From Metallyticus violacea (taxonomy: Eukaryota; Arthropoda; Insecta; Mantodea; Metallyticidae): a stretch of DNA of 64,000 nucleotides. Both the position numbers and the translations under genes were made by a program. Under the pieces are notes generated by a model. The model was not told the DNA's origin. It was given only the letters and a program-made list of their open reading frames with translations, and made no database searches. The DNA lies in the NCBI GenBank assembly GCA_030762175.1, contig CM060842.1, forward strand, positions 44,363,501 to 44,427,500, given 5' to 3'. Shown here in pieces: positions 56,117 to 64,000 of this stretch (its first letter is position 1; every line of letters starts with the position of its first letter).

Positions 56117-57290
56117 ATACAGTGTGTCCGGTAGAATGAACACTAACAATGAGTGTGAATATCTCCTGACTCAAGTTAGAAATGTGATCTTCATCCTATT
56201 TTGTGTAGAAACTCTTTAAACTATGACGCTAGTGTGCCTGCGAGTTATGACAACAGAATTAAGATGGTGAAATTCACAGATAAGCAAAAGCGTAATGTTG
56301 TTATTGGTTAGATGAATTAAAGTTCCAAATTTCAGTGCAAAAAAGATTCAGGAAGGAATGTGGTGCAAATGCTCCAGAGTCAAATTGTGTTAAGAAAGAA
56401 GGGAAACGGGAGGGGGAAAAAAAACAGTGTCTGCAGCTGAAGTTGAAGATTTAAAGCAAGCATTTCAGCACAGCCCGCAGAAATCAATTCGATGAAGAAG
56501 TTCAGATCTGGGTATTACACAGTTCATTGTTCACGATATTGTCCATAAAAGATTGCGACTTACAGCATACAACATCCAAATTTTTCAGCACATGCAGTCA
56601 AATAACAAACTTGGACGGGCTGAGTTCGCCAATTAAATGTTATCTCACATTGATGATGACAATCATGTGGCATTCTCAGATGAAATCATCTTTCATACGT
56701 CTGATAAAGTGCGCCAGTACATTCATATTTCTTTGGCAGACACTCCCCTCCCCGTTTCCGTTCTTTCTTAGCACAGAACCTGTTTCTAACAGCTGTTTAT
56801 GCCATTTCACAAAACTGTATGTTGTCGTACCATGCGCATGTGCATTAGCGTCAATTTTTTCATTGTTACGAAACTTGGAGATGATATTTTTTTGTTTTTG
56901 TTTATTTACGGACGCTCTTTAACATCTTAGGTCATCAGCGTCCCATTCAACTCAGAGCGTGAAAAGGTCGACAAATTTTGCTCAGAGGCCTCTCTTTCAG
57001 GCTTCAGGTTCTTTTTCGTGCCGTAAATGTACGACACGGGACCCACGGCTTTACTTCCCTTCCGAAGGAAGCCATACTTAGGATTTTTACGCTCGAAAAA
57101 ATCCATCGTTATGACAGGGATTGAACCCGTGATCTTGGGTTTAGAATGGTAACCACTACACCAACAGGACCGACGAAACTTGGAGAGTTTCTACATGAGG
57201 TAAGATGAAAAACACATTTCTAAATTAATGAGTGAGGAGATATTCACCTTTCTTATTGGTAGTGATTCCACCGGACACACTACTCTAAAG
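56117..57290 (+). mobile_element. Tc1-like transposon with about 100-bp TIRs, DUF4817-type transposase remnant, split by a SINE
   Basis: The left terminus GTGTGTCCGGTAGAAT...GAATATCTCCTGACTC matches, inverted, the right terminus ending ATTCCACCGGACACAC at 57,280. TA dinucleotides flank both ends. Inside, the plus strand gives MVKFTDKQKRNVVIG, VQKRFRKECGANAPES-like, FQHSPQKSIR, IVHKRLRLTAYNIQIFQHM and a HVAFSDEIIFHTSDKV block (SDEAxFH). The middle and 3' catalytic parts are mostly gone. A SINE A sits at 56,882-57,172. Confidence 0.85.
56882..57172 (-). mobile_element. SINE A copy inserted in a Tc1-like transposon, with target-site duplication
   Basis: A full minus-strand copy flanked by the 14-bp duplication ACGAAACTTGGAGA at 56,868-56,881 and 57,173-57,186. 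Confidence 0.97.
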
Positions 57291-57995
57291 TGATCAACTT
57301 TATTCACACTATTTACCAGTCGGCCAAAATACAATTAATTTTGATGCCGAAATAGAATATATAGAGCGTACAATGTTCTGAACAAAGAAGTTCAAAAAAA
57401 AAAAGCTCAATGAGTAGGTCCAAAATCTGCTATTGCAGCAATAGCATAACATAAGTTACCAAAAAGTAACTTGTGATAAAACGCAAATCAATCCACAGCA
57501 CCTCGGTGAATACCCCACGTGAATCTCTTAAGAAATGAAATAGTAGACGATTGGTAAAGAATGGAACAGCCCTATAACAACAAAAAAGGACCAAACAACT
57601 TGAGACTAGAGAGTATGAACATATGCAAAAAATCAAATCAAAAGATAAATCATGGAACAAATAAAAAACACTTGAAATAAATATTCACAAGTAGCAAGAA
57701 AGGATGATTGGCTGGGCATCTATACAAAATTAATCTGCAAGGACCCTACCACCATCCTGAACAAGGACCACCTACTTCATTCCAGTGAAATAAATCTAAA
57801 TAAAGGAATAGAAATCAAGTTATTACATATTTACTGGAAAGCGAGGAAATAATGGCTTCTGATGTTCGTCATTGGAATAATAAAAAAAATTCAATTCACT
57901 TCCTTTTGTGCGTGCGCGTGCGCGCGTGTGTGTGTTGAATAGTGTTTGACGCCCGTTTTTAATACTGAGGCAAGGCGGAATTCACTTTCTGTCGG

Positions 57996-58539
57996 TACCG
58001 CCACGGAGTCGTTAAGGCGTGGACTCGTGTGCGGGAGATGTGAGGTTCGAATCCCTTACTGAGGTTTTTTCCAGGATTTCCTCAGTCCTCATAAATGACA
58101 AATGCCAGGAAAATACCCTAAACTTAGGCCTGATTTTTTTTTTTTTTTTTTTTTTTGGAATGATTATGGACGCTCTTTAACAGCTCAGGTCATCAGCGTC
58201 CCATTCAACTCAGGGCGTGAAACGGCCGACAAATTTTGCTCAGAGGCCTCTTCTTTCAGGCTTGAGGTTCTTTATCGTGCCGTAAATGTAGGACACGGGA
58301 CCCACGGCTTTACTTCCCTTCCGAAGGAAGCCATACTTAGGATTTTTCGGTCCTGGCCGGGTTCGAACCCGCGATCTTGGGTTTAGGAGGCAAGTATGGT
58401 AACCACTACACCACCAGGACCGACAACTTAGGCCTGGAACGCTTCCTTCCTTAAAAGAAAGATTTTTCCCAATATATTATTTCATCTCATGTATCATCAT
58501 TGTCCATTGCTTGTGGTGCCTCAGTATTTAAAAAAAAAC
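57996..58539 (+). mobile_element. SINE B copy interrupted by SINE A
   Basis: The head TACCGCCACGGAGTCG, GTTAAGGCGTGGACTCG, B box GGTTCGAATCCC and TTCCTCAGTCCTCATAAATG run to 58,132. The body resumes at 58,437 (GAACGCTTCCTTCCTTAAAA) and ends with GTGGTGCCTCAGTATTT. Just upstream (about 57,938-57,975) a piece of SINE B 3' end lies in inverted orientation. Confidence 0.92.
58133..58424 (-). mobile_element. SINE A nested inside SINE B, with target-site duplication
   Basis: A near-consensus minus-strand SINE A with a T-run of over 20 on the plus strand as its poly-A tail. It is flanked by the 12-bp duplication AACTTAGGCCTG at 58,121-58,132 and 58,425-58,436. Confidence 0.98.
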
Positions 58540-58938
58540 AACTTTCTGCCTGGGAGATGGCCTTAGTGCAGTAGCCGCTCTCTCTCCTAACTACGTATGT
58601 TCGTAATTTTGCTCACAAATGGCCTTAATTTTTGGTGTCATTCTGTCTTATTTTAATTTTTAAGTTAAGATTTCTTTGAGGGTTCATGATAGGCAACATC
58701 GAAACCTTCGTGACTAAGGGCAACTACAAAAACACCCATATGAGGCTAGACAGTGTATGTTATGGAATTAAAGAATAGAATTTACCGTGTTTCCTATTTA
58801 CATAACATATAAATATGGGACATTTAAACTAGGTAATTTTTCTCAGAGAAAGATGCTGCATTTATGTCTACTAGCTTAATTTGAAACCTTGAACAAGCGA
58901 ATCTTAGGATTTCTTAGTATTTGGAGTATCCCTTAGAG

Positions 58939-59058
58939 CAGTGTTTCTTAACTTTTAAAGTGCGGAACCCACTTTGAAGGATATTAAGCATCACTGGTTT
59001 CATAAATTATACTAGTACACTCTAATGTTAAAGGTAAAATTACTCTAATTTAATAATA

Positions 59059-59097
<39 letters not shown>

Positions 59098-59193
59098 TGT
59101 ATTAAAAGATATTATTTTTGTGGGTTCCTTGCTACATAGGGAGATTTCGCGACCCATCAAAAGCCCCATCAAGACCCAGGTTGAGAAACGCGG
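58939..59193. mobile_element. hAT-like MITE
   Basis: The left end CAGTGTTTCTTAAC and right end GTTGAGAAACGCGG (inverted) are hAT-type terminal repeats. Candidate 8-bp flanking duplications CCTTAGAG / CTTTAGTT match at 5 of 8 sites. The interior has GTGCGGAACCCAC, a (AAT)n array at about 59,060-59,095, and GCGACCCATC. No coding sequence. Confidence 0.75.
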
Positions 59194-59394
59194 CTTTAGT
59201 TATTTCGAGAAATGTTTAAATTATTTATTTATATTTAAAACTACAAAATTGGCGTTTTAGAGAAAATAGTAATACTTTTAAGCTTTCGGTTTTCCATTGT
59301 CATCTCTCTATCACTGGAAGAACTGGTTTTGGGGAGAAAAGGACTTAATCGAAGCACCACACTATAACGGACTCTCGAGCACATCCTGCAGATT

Positions 59395-59720
59395 TTTCCC
59401 CCAGCTTAGCCTGTCTGGCTCTTACTCACGATGCATTTACTTTTGATAAAAAGAATACCATAAAAATTGAAGGCACCGGAATGACATTATCTTATGCCAA
59501 TCTTTTTCTGACTGACTTAGAAGAGGAATTCCTAAAGTATGAACTACTTGCACCGTTATAATGGTTGAGATATGTTGATATCTTCGTGCTTTGAACCAGA
59601 ACATGGTCCAGAATCCCTCGGTCAGTTCTTTTCCAATATCAACTCCAAATTTTCATCTAAGTTCACTTCTGTTGCTACTTTTCTAGCTGCGAATGTCACC
59701 TTTCTCACTAAAACTAACAA
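59395..59720 (+). mobile_element. Penelope-like element RT fragment
   Basis: It encodes HDAFTFDKKNTIKIEGTGMT and LSYANLFLTDLEEEFLKYEL, followed by WLRYVD and IFVL. This matches the PLE RT block FxxxxxFYxQxxGTAMG...PxYANLFM...E..F and the YxDD-type WxRYIDDIF motif. It breaks by frameshift at the catalytic motif. Confidence 0.8.
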
Positions 59721-60210
59721 TTAACAACAGTGAATTGATAGCTGTCATCCCCTGCAAGCTAAAAAATATATTTCTACTTTTTTTTCAATCCGCGGCCACC
59801 ATCTTTTCCTCTCTCGGTATTATAAATTATTGGAAGCCTGGCACAACCGTTTCAAGAATTTTTGTCCTTCCCACCTTTTACAGTCACATCTACCAGCGCA
59901 CAATGCAAATCCTATAAAAAATTGACCAGCCTTGTGACCACTTACATCCTGGTATCATCAAACTATTATTGAAAGAATGTTACTATCATTTATCCTTGAG
60001 TGATTTTTCTAAATCTCTACCCCGCTTTAATTTTAGAATACCCCCAAATGTAAGAGTGTACTTTGCAGTGATGCGTTATCGACTCATGTTCCTGAAATTT
60101 ACCTCAGAGATACCAATTTTTTTTTTTTTTTGCAAAATAATATTATACTTTTTTCTTAGTAATTGTTTTTTTTTTTCAATTATTAATATAATATTCTTAC
60201 TTCTTATTCC

Positions 60211-60491
60211 TACCGCCACGGGTGGCAGAGGTCGTTAAGGCGCAGACTCGTGAGCCGGATCTGTGGTTCGAATCCCGCCAGGACCGTCCCCCCTGACTGA
60301 GGTTTTTTCCAGGCTTTCCTCAGTCCTCATAAATGGCCAATATCGGCGAAGCACTCTAAACGTAGTCCTAGAACGTTTCCTCCCTTAAAAATAAATCCTT
60401 TCCCAATATATAATTTCATCTCATGTATTATCAGTGTCTATCGCCCATGGTGCCTCTGTAGGAAAAACGGGCGTTAAACATTATTCATTCA
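60211..60491 (+). mobile_element. SINE B copy with target-site duplication
   Basis: A full copy from TACCGCCACGGGTGGC to AAAACGGGCGTTAAACATTA and a short ATTC tail. It is flanked by the 14-bp duplication TTACTTCTTATTCC at 60,197-60,210 and 60,492-60,505. Confidence 0.97.
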
Positions 60492-60696
60492 TTACTTCTT
60501 ATTCCCCCAAGCTTTTATCCTCGTGTTTTGTTTAGACTGTTTCCATACATTATGTTAACTTCGAGATCCAGTGTTTATTTTTACCATTTACACTGTCTTC
60601 TGCATTTCGGTTCAAAATATTGAGATATTTGCGTGACTTTATTCGTTCCTACTTAGGTAGATCTTATTGTTTATTTTCTCTCCCTCCTCCCCTCCC

Positions 60697-60697
60697 C

Positions 60698-60780
<83 letters not shown>
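60697..60780. repeat. (CT)n(AT)n compound microsatellite
   Basis: About 40 bp of CT repeat passing directly into about 40 bp of AT repeat. Confidence 0.97.
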
Positions 60781-60782
<2 letters not shown>

Positions 60783-60985
60783 TTTCTTAATGAAAGTAAA
60801 ATTAAACAAAATACGTAACACTAACACACATAGGAAGGCACAACGAATTCCTTGGAGCTTAACGGTCCTCGTTTCGTTTATTTAATATTTTTGAAATGAT
60901 TTACCATACCAGTGGATCAAAATTTAAAGTCCCACTGCGAACATGTTGCTTATTTATCAATATAAAAATAGCAATATATACCCCA

Positions 60986-61067
60986 CGTAGTTTGGCCGAG
61001 CTGTCTAAGGCGCTGGTTTAAGGCACCAGTCTCTTTGGAGGCTTGGGTTCGAATCCCACCGCTGCCA
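60986..61067 (+). pseudogene. tRNA-Leu (AAG) pseudogene
   Basis: Identical anticodon arm and T arm to the copy at 61,344, but the 5' acceptor strand is CGTAGTT and cannot pair with CGCTGCC. There are also a D-arm change (GCTGTC) and a variable-arm change. Confidence 0.85.
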
Positions 61068-61150
61068 GAATGTTTTATTTAATTATTTTCTAATAGTAGG
61101 AAATTAAACAAAGGTGTTCGGAAAATGTAAATAAGCACAACGAAACCCAT

Positions 61151-61197
61151 ACGCTGATGACCTGAGATGTTAAAGAGCGCCCATAAATAAATAAAAA
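61151..61197 (+). mobile_element. SINE A 3' end fragment
   Basis: GCTGATGACCTGAGATG and GTTAAAGAGCGCCCATAAAT only; it lies between the two tRNA-Leu units. Confidence 0.9.
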
Positions 61198-61343
61198 ATC
61201 AGCGACATCGTTGGAGAATAACTGTTCTCGTTTCATTTATTTAATATTTTTGAAGTGATTTACCATGCCAGTGGATAAAATATTTTAAATCTCACTTAGA
61301 ACATGTTTATTTATCCATATAAAAATAGGAATACACATCACAA

Positions 61344-61425
61344 GGTAGCGTGGCCGAGCGGTCTAAGGCGCTGGTTTAAGGCACCAGTCTCTTCGGAGGC
61401 GTGGGTTCGAATCCCACCGCTGCCA
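61344..61425 (+). tRNA. tRNA-Leu (anticodon AAG)
   Basis: An 82-nt type II tRNA. Acceptor GGTAGCG/CGCTGCC (one G-U pair) with discriminator A, D arm GGCCGAGCGGTCTAAGGC, anticodon arm CTGGT-TTAAGGC-ACCAG (anticodon AAG), long variable arm TCTCTTCGGAGGC, T arm GTGGGTTCGAATCCCAC. All conserved positions are present. Confidence 0.96.
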
Positions 61426-62439
61426 GAATGTTTTATGTCATCCTGCTAGAAACCCTTATCCTAATTATAAGAAATTAAAACCAAAAGGTCAGCGATAAGG
61501 CGTTCGGAAAATATAAAGAACCAAAAATTTTACTGGTCTGGGTTTAGCTACTACAGCCATTGTTCCTGTACGAAGTTCAAGCATTTGCTATGAGAGCGTA
61601 ATGTTCACTGATAGCATGGTGAAACAGTAAAAAGTGCTTTGTTTCCAGACACCTTTCTCTTTAAAAGAAAGGTTCGAATCCCAGAAATTCCATTTCTGTA
61701 ATAATGTGGAAAATCTGTCATTTATTTCAATTCCCAGATTTCGACAAGCCTTCCGTTGCTCTGTCAAGAGTGCTGTGAAAACGAAGAGCTGAATAAAAAC
61801 TGTGTTATCTAAACTTATATGGCAATCGTTAATATGAATTTTACGCACTCCATGTTTAAGCCTGATATTTGTATGAAAACTGAAATTGTGAATATATTGA
61901 GAACGGTTAAAACATATCAACGACATTACTTTTATATGGCTGAAATTTAGAAATTTAGAATGCTGCTGGTTGTTTCCTGCAGCTTGATGGTGAAGTTATT
62001 TCATTTATTTATTTATAAGTACTAATATGAAGTATATACGAAAATTCTAATTTTCATTAATAATGAAACAAAATGGGTCCCGAAAGTATTGATGGCGCCT
62101 TCATTATGCAACACCTGAAGAAGAAAGAGTTCAATTTTACCAACATGTATTGCATCTGAAGATTTTGATGAAGTGAACCGAAAATATGCGGAACATAAAG
62201 GTAAATAAAGAATAATTCCAAATCACTTAGTAAGAAGTGTATAGAATTTTATGCAGTAACTACGAGTACTGGGTGGCCCACGAAACGTTGGCCCGATCAC
62301 TGCGAGCTAACCTCAAGCATGATACAGCTAAGGCCCAAAAAGTCGATGCTTTTATTTTTGTATGCTCGTACAGTTTTACTGTTGTGGCTGCAAGTACACG
62401 CTATTTGTACAGTGAGGTTATTTTAATTACAGACTGGCC

Positions 62440-62480
62440 GAGCGCGGCTGCTTACTGCGGAAGCGCAGCCGCCGCAATAG
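62440..62480. repeat. GC-rich hairpin
   Basis: GCGGCTGC (about 62,452) pairs with GCAGCCGC (about 62,465) around a short loop, in otherwise AT-rich DNA. TGGCCGAGCG occurs just before and again about 50 bp later. Confidence 0.8.
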
Positions 62481-62594
62481 GAAAAAGGCAGATATAGTGG
62501 CCGAGCGTAAAGTTTTTGTTTTCCTATTAATTTATTGAAAGCATAAAAGACAGTAGATAATAATAAGTACTACCTTGTGTTATAAGAGATATTG

Positions 62595-62870
62595 CAAATG
62601 ATGTCCCTCAGCGGCAATACATTGTCTGCATGTACCTAGAATCCTGTATTTAATGTACTTTTTTGCTTAAAAATAAGGCGGTTGTGAGTTTCTTGTCATT
62701 GAGAGATTCTGTTTCTCGTAACTTTTTAACACGTTGGTGAACAGTTTCTCTACCTATTGCTAGGTTAGATAATTTCTTGCGAATCGTGTTATCACTTCTC
62801 TGCTAGAATCCGCTTTCAAATATGTATCGTACTTAAAAACCGCTCTTCTAAGGCTATATTTATGTAGTGC
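62595..62870 (-). mobile_element. Internally deleted DUF4817-type transposase (N-terminus joined to C-terminus)
   Basis: The minus strand begins MALHKYSLRRAVFKYDTYLK and ADSSREVITRFARN, shifts frame to GRETVHQRVKKLRETESLND, then within about 60 bp gives CRQCIAAEGHHLQYLL and a stop. The first pieces are the helix-turn-helix and the last is the usual transposase C-terminus. The whole catalytic domain is missing. Confidence 0.75.
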
Positions 62871-63119
62871 CATAACTAACAAAGAACAAATATCACACAA
62901 TTTATACATAAGCACCGAGTAAACGCATCAACGAGCAACCACTCGCTAACAGAGCTTTCCTCAAACGAACTACAAACTGCTACTTATACATGCAATATGC
63001 GGTTTTGACGAATAGCTTTGCCCAGTAGGCAGATGCGCTCTATGACCCCGTAACTCAATAACAGAAAATAGTGTATTGTCATGGTGGTAAAATTGAAAAC
63101 CTCTATGAATATAATGACA

Positions 63120-63280
63120 GGTTGTTTCCTGCCTTTGAAGAACACAAGGGGTTCGAAATATTTGTGTAACTATTTCAGTGTTTTACTCATCTCTGCTTCC
63201 ATAGTTCTGGTTATTTTAGCATATTATTCTTTACGAGTTATTTTATGTATTTTTTTTCTATAGGAAAAACTAATATGCAA
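63120..63280 (+). repeat. Single diverged unit of the 41-kb palindrome repeat
   Basis: TTTGAAGAAC...GGTTCGAAATATTTGTGTAAC and TTTCAGTGTTTTACTCATCT parallel the hairpin and TTTTATCC blocks of the palindrome. Confidence 0.65.
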
Positions 63281-64000
63281 TACTTCTAGTATTAAAGATT
63301 GCATCACAGCAAATAGTCATAGTTTTGAACATAATTTGAGATAATTCTTGAAATTATACAATAATGCTGACAAGTTTAGATAACTTCATAAACGTGTTTT
63401 TAAAATACAGAAGAAAATAAAAGCCATTAAAATGAAATTTATTTTCTATAATATCAATATTTATAATTCTCTTATCAGTTTTTATTAATTCATTGTTCAG
63501 GCAGTCACAATTATGCGCCTGAATGTTAAAGCTTTAATTATGCTATTTTGATAACTCATCGGATTAGGAACATGCAATAAACAAGATCATTAAATTTTAT
63601 TTAGTTTAATTTTTGCTAAATGTTGCTATTAAAAATGTAGAAAATATACTTTTCCATTATACCAATAAATATAGACTATGAAGCTAGATTTGTGAGCCCC
63701 TTTTTCTGCTCTTCAGATTTGTGAAAACGCGTTATCAACAGCAATACTTGTTTGAGAGATATGCCTGTATGTCAGCTGTGCGTAGCAAACAATTATACCT
63801 TGTTTCGTTCTTGCACCCCGGCTTTATAATAAATTCTCTACACCTTATATGGCAACATTTCCCACTGTAACAACAGGCTTTCAGAGCAAAACTGGTATTT
63901 TCGTAAAACCGTAGCGATGTGCAGCCTCACGCAGTTCCACAAACGCACCGAAAATTCGATTGGAGTAGGAAGTGTGTAAATGTTCTGTTTGTAAATAAAT
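63281..64000. other. Right end of window: no recognisable feature
   Basis: AT-rich sequence with no motif that I recognise on either strand. Confidence 0.5.

Larger units (their letters stand above)
60845..61525 (+). repeat. Tandem duplication of a tRNA-Leu locus
   Basis: Unit 1, about 60,845-61,140, and unit 2, about 61,205-61,525, share TTTATTTAATATTTTTGAA, GTGATTTACCAT-CCAGTGGAT and the tRNA. They also share AATGTTTTAT and GTTCGGAAAAT after it. A SINE A 3' fragment separates them. Confidence 0.88.

Noticed and set aside
1..64000. CRISPR arrays, bacterial operons, phage or virus genes
   Set aside because: Spliced gene, tRNA-derived SINEs and eukaryotic tRNAs show nuclear insect DNA. No regularly spaced repeats with unique spacers and no viral structural or polymerase motifs were recognised.

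Overview
The window looks like nuclear DNA of an insect with a large, repeat-rich genome. It is AT-rich, its genes have short exons and multi-kilobase introns, it carries eukaryotic tRNA genes, and it is littered with Penelope-like retroelements (PLEs), LINEs, mariner/Tc1-type transposons and several tRNA-derived SINE families. Conserved protein exons match an insect ASK1 (MAP3K5/15) kinase. Several SINE families with intact target-site duplications suggest a hemimetabolous insect, but I cannot name the species.

Left half (about 1-32,400): the 5' half of one protein gene, Ask1, on the minus strand. I placed six coding exons by consensus splice sites and checked that every junction keeps the reading frame: start codon in 30,232-30,268, then 22,024-22,244, 17,982-18,176, 11,769-11,932, 8,591-8,869 and 4,954-5,237. 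Together they encode 393 complete codons plus one base. A strong donor at 31,816 suggests an upstream non-coding exon with its promoter near 31.8-32.4 kb. The kinase domain and the rest of the gene lie beyond the left edge. The introns hold three PLE relics (1-1,232; 3,205-4,352; 22,680-23,540), a LINE (26,150-28,130), mariner relics (7.56-8.19 kb; 15.27-16.03 kb), a transposon with terminal inverted repeats of about 380 bp (28.7-30.1 kb), SINEs and a 1.26-kb palindrome.

Right half (about 32,400-64,000): no conserved protein-coding host gene was recognised. It holds tRNA-Gly(UCC), tRNA-Asn(GUU), an intact tRNA-Leu(AAG) and a damaged tRNA-Leu copy in a tandem duplication. It also holds many SINEs (one nested inside another, one inside a transposon), Tc1/mariner relics, a hAT-like MITE, long microsatellites, and a 1.34-kb near-perfect palindrome at 41.2-42.55 kb built from smaller inverted repeats.

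The most interesting signal is a set of hammerhead-ribozyme-like motifs: CUGANGA box, stem II, GAAAC box, a very short or palindromic stem III, and stem I closing on the cleavage site. They appear at nine places in four sequence families. Two flank a PLE in opposite orientation, one lies just downstream of a PLE endonuclease domain, and three belong to a dispersed repeat partly arranged as an inverted pair. Hammerhead ribozymes are known from PLEs, so the class is not new, but the family diversity and the short palindromic stem III in one window deserve a covariance-model test.
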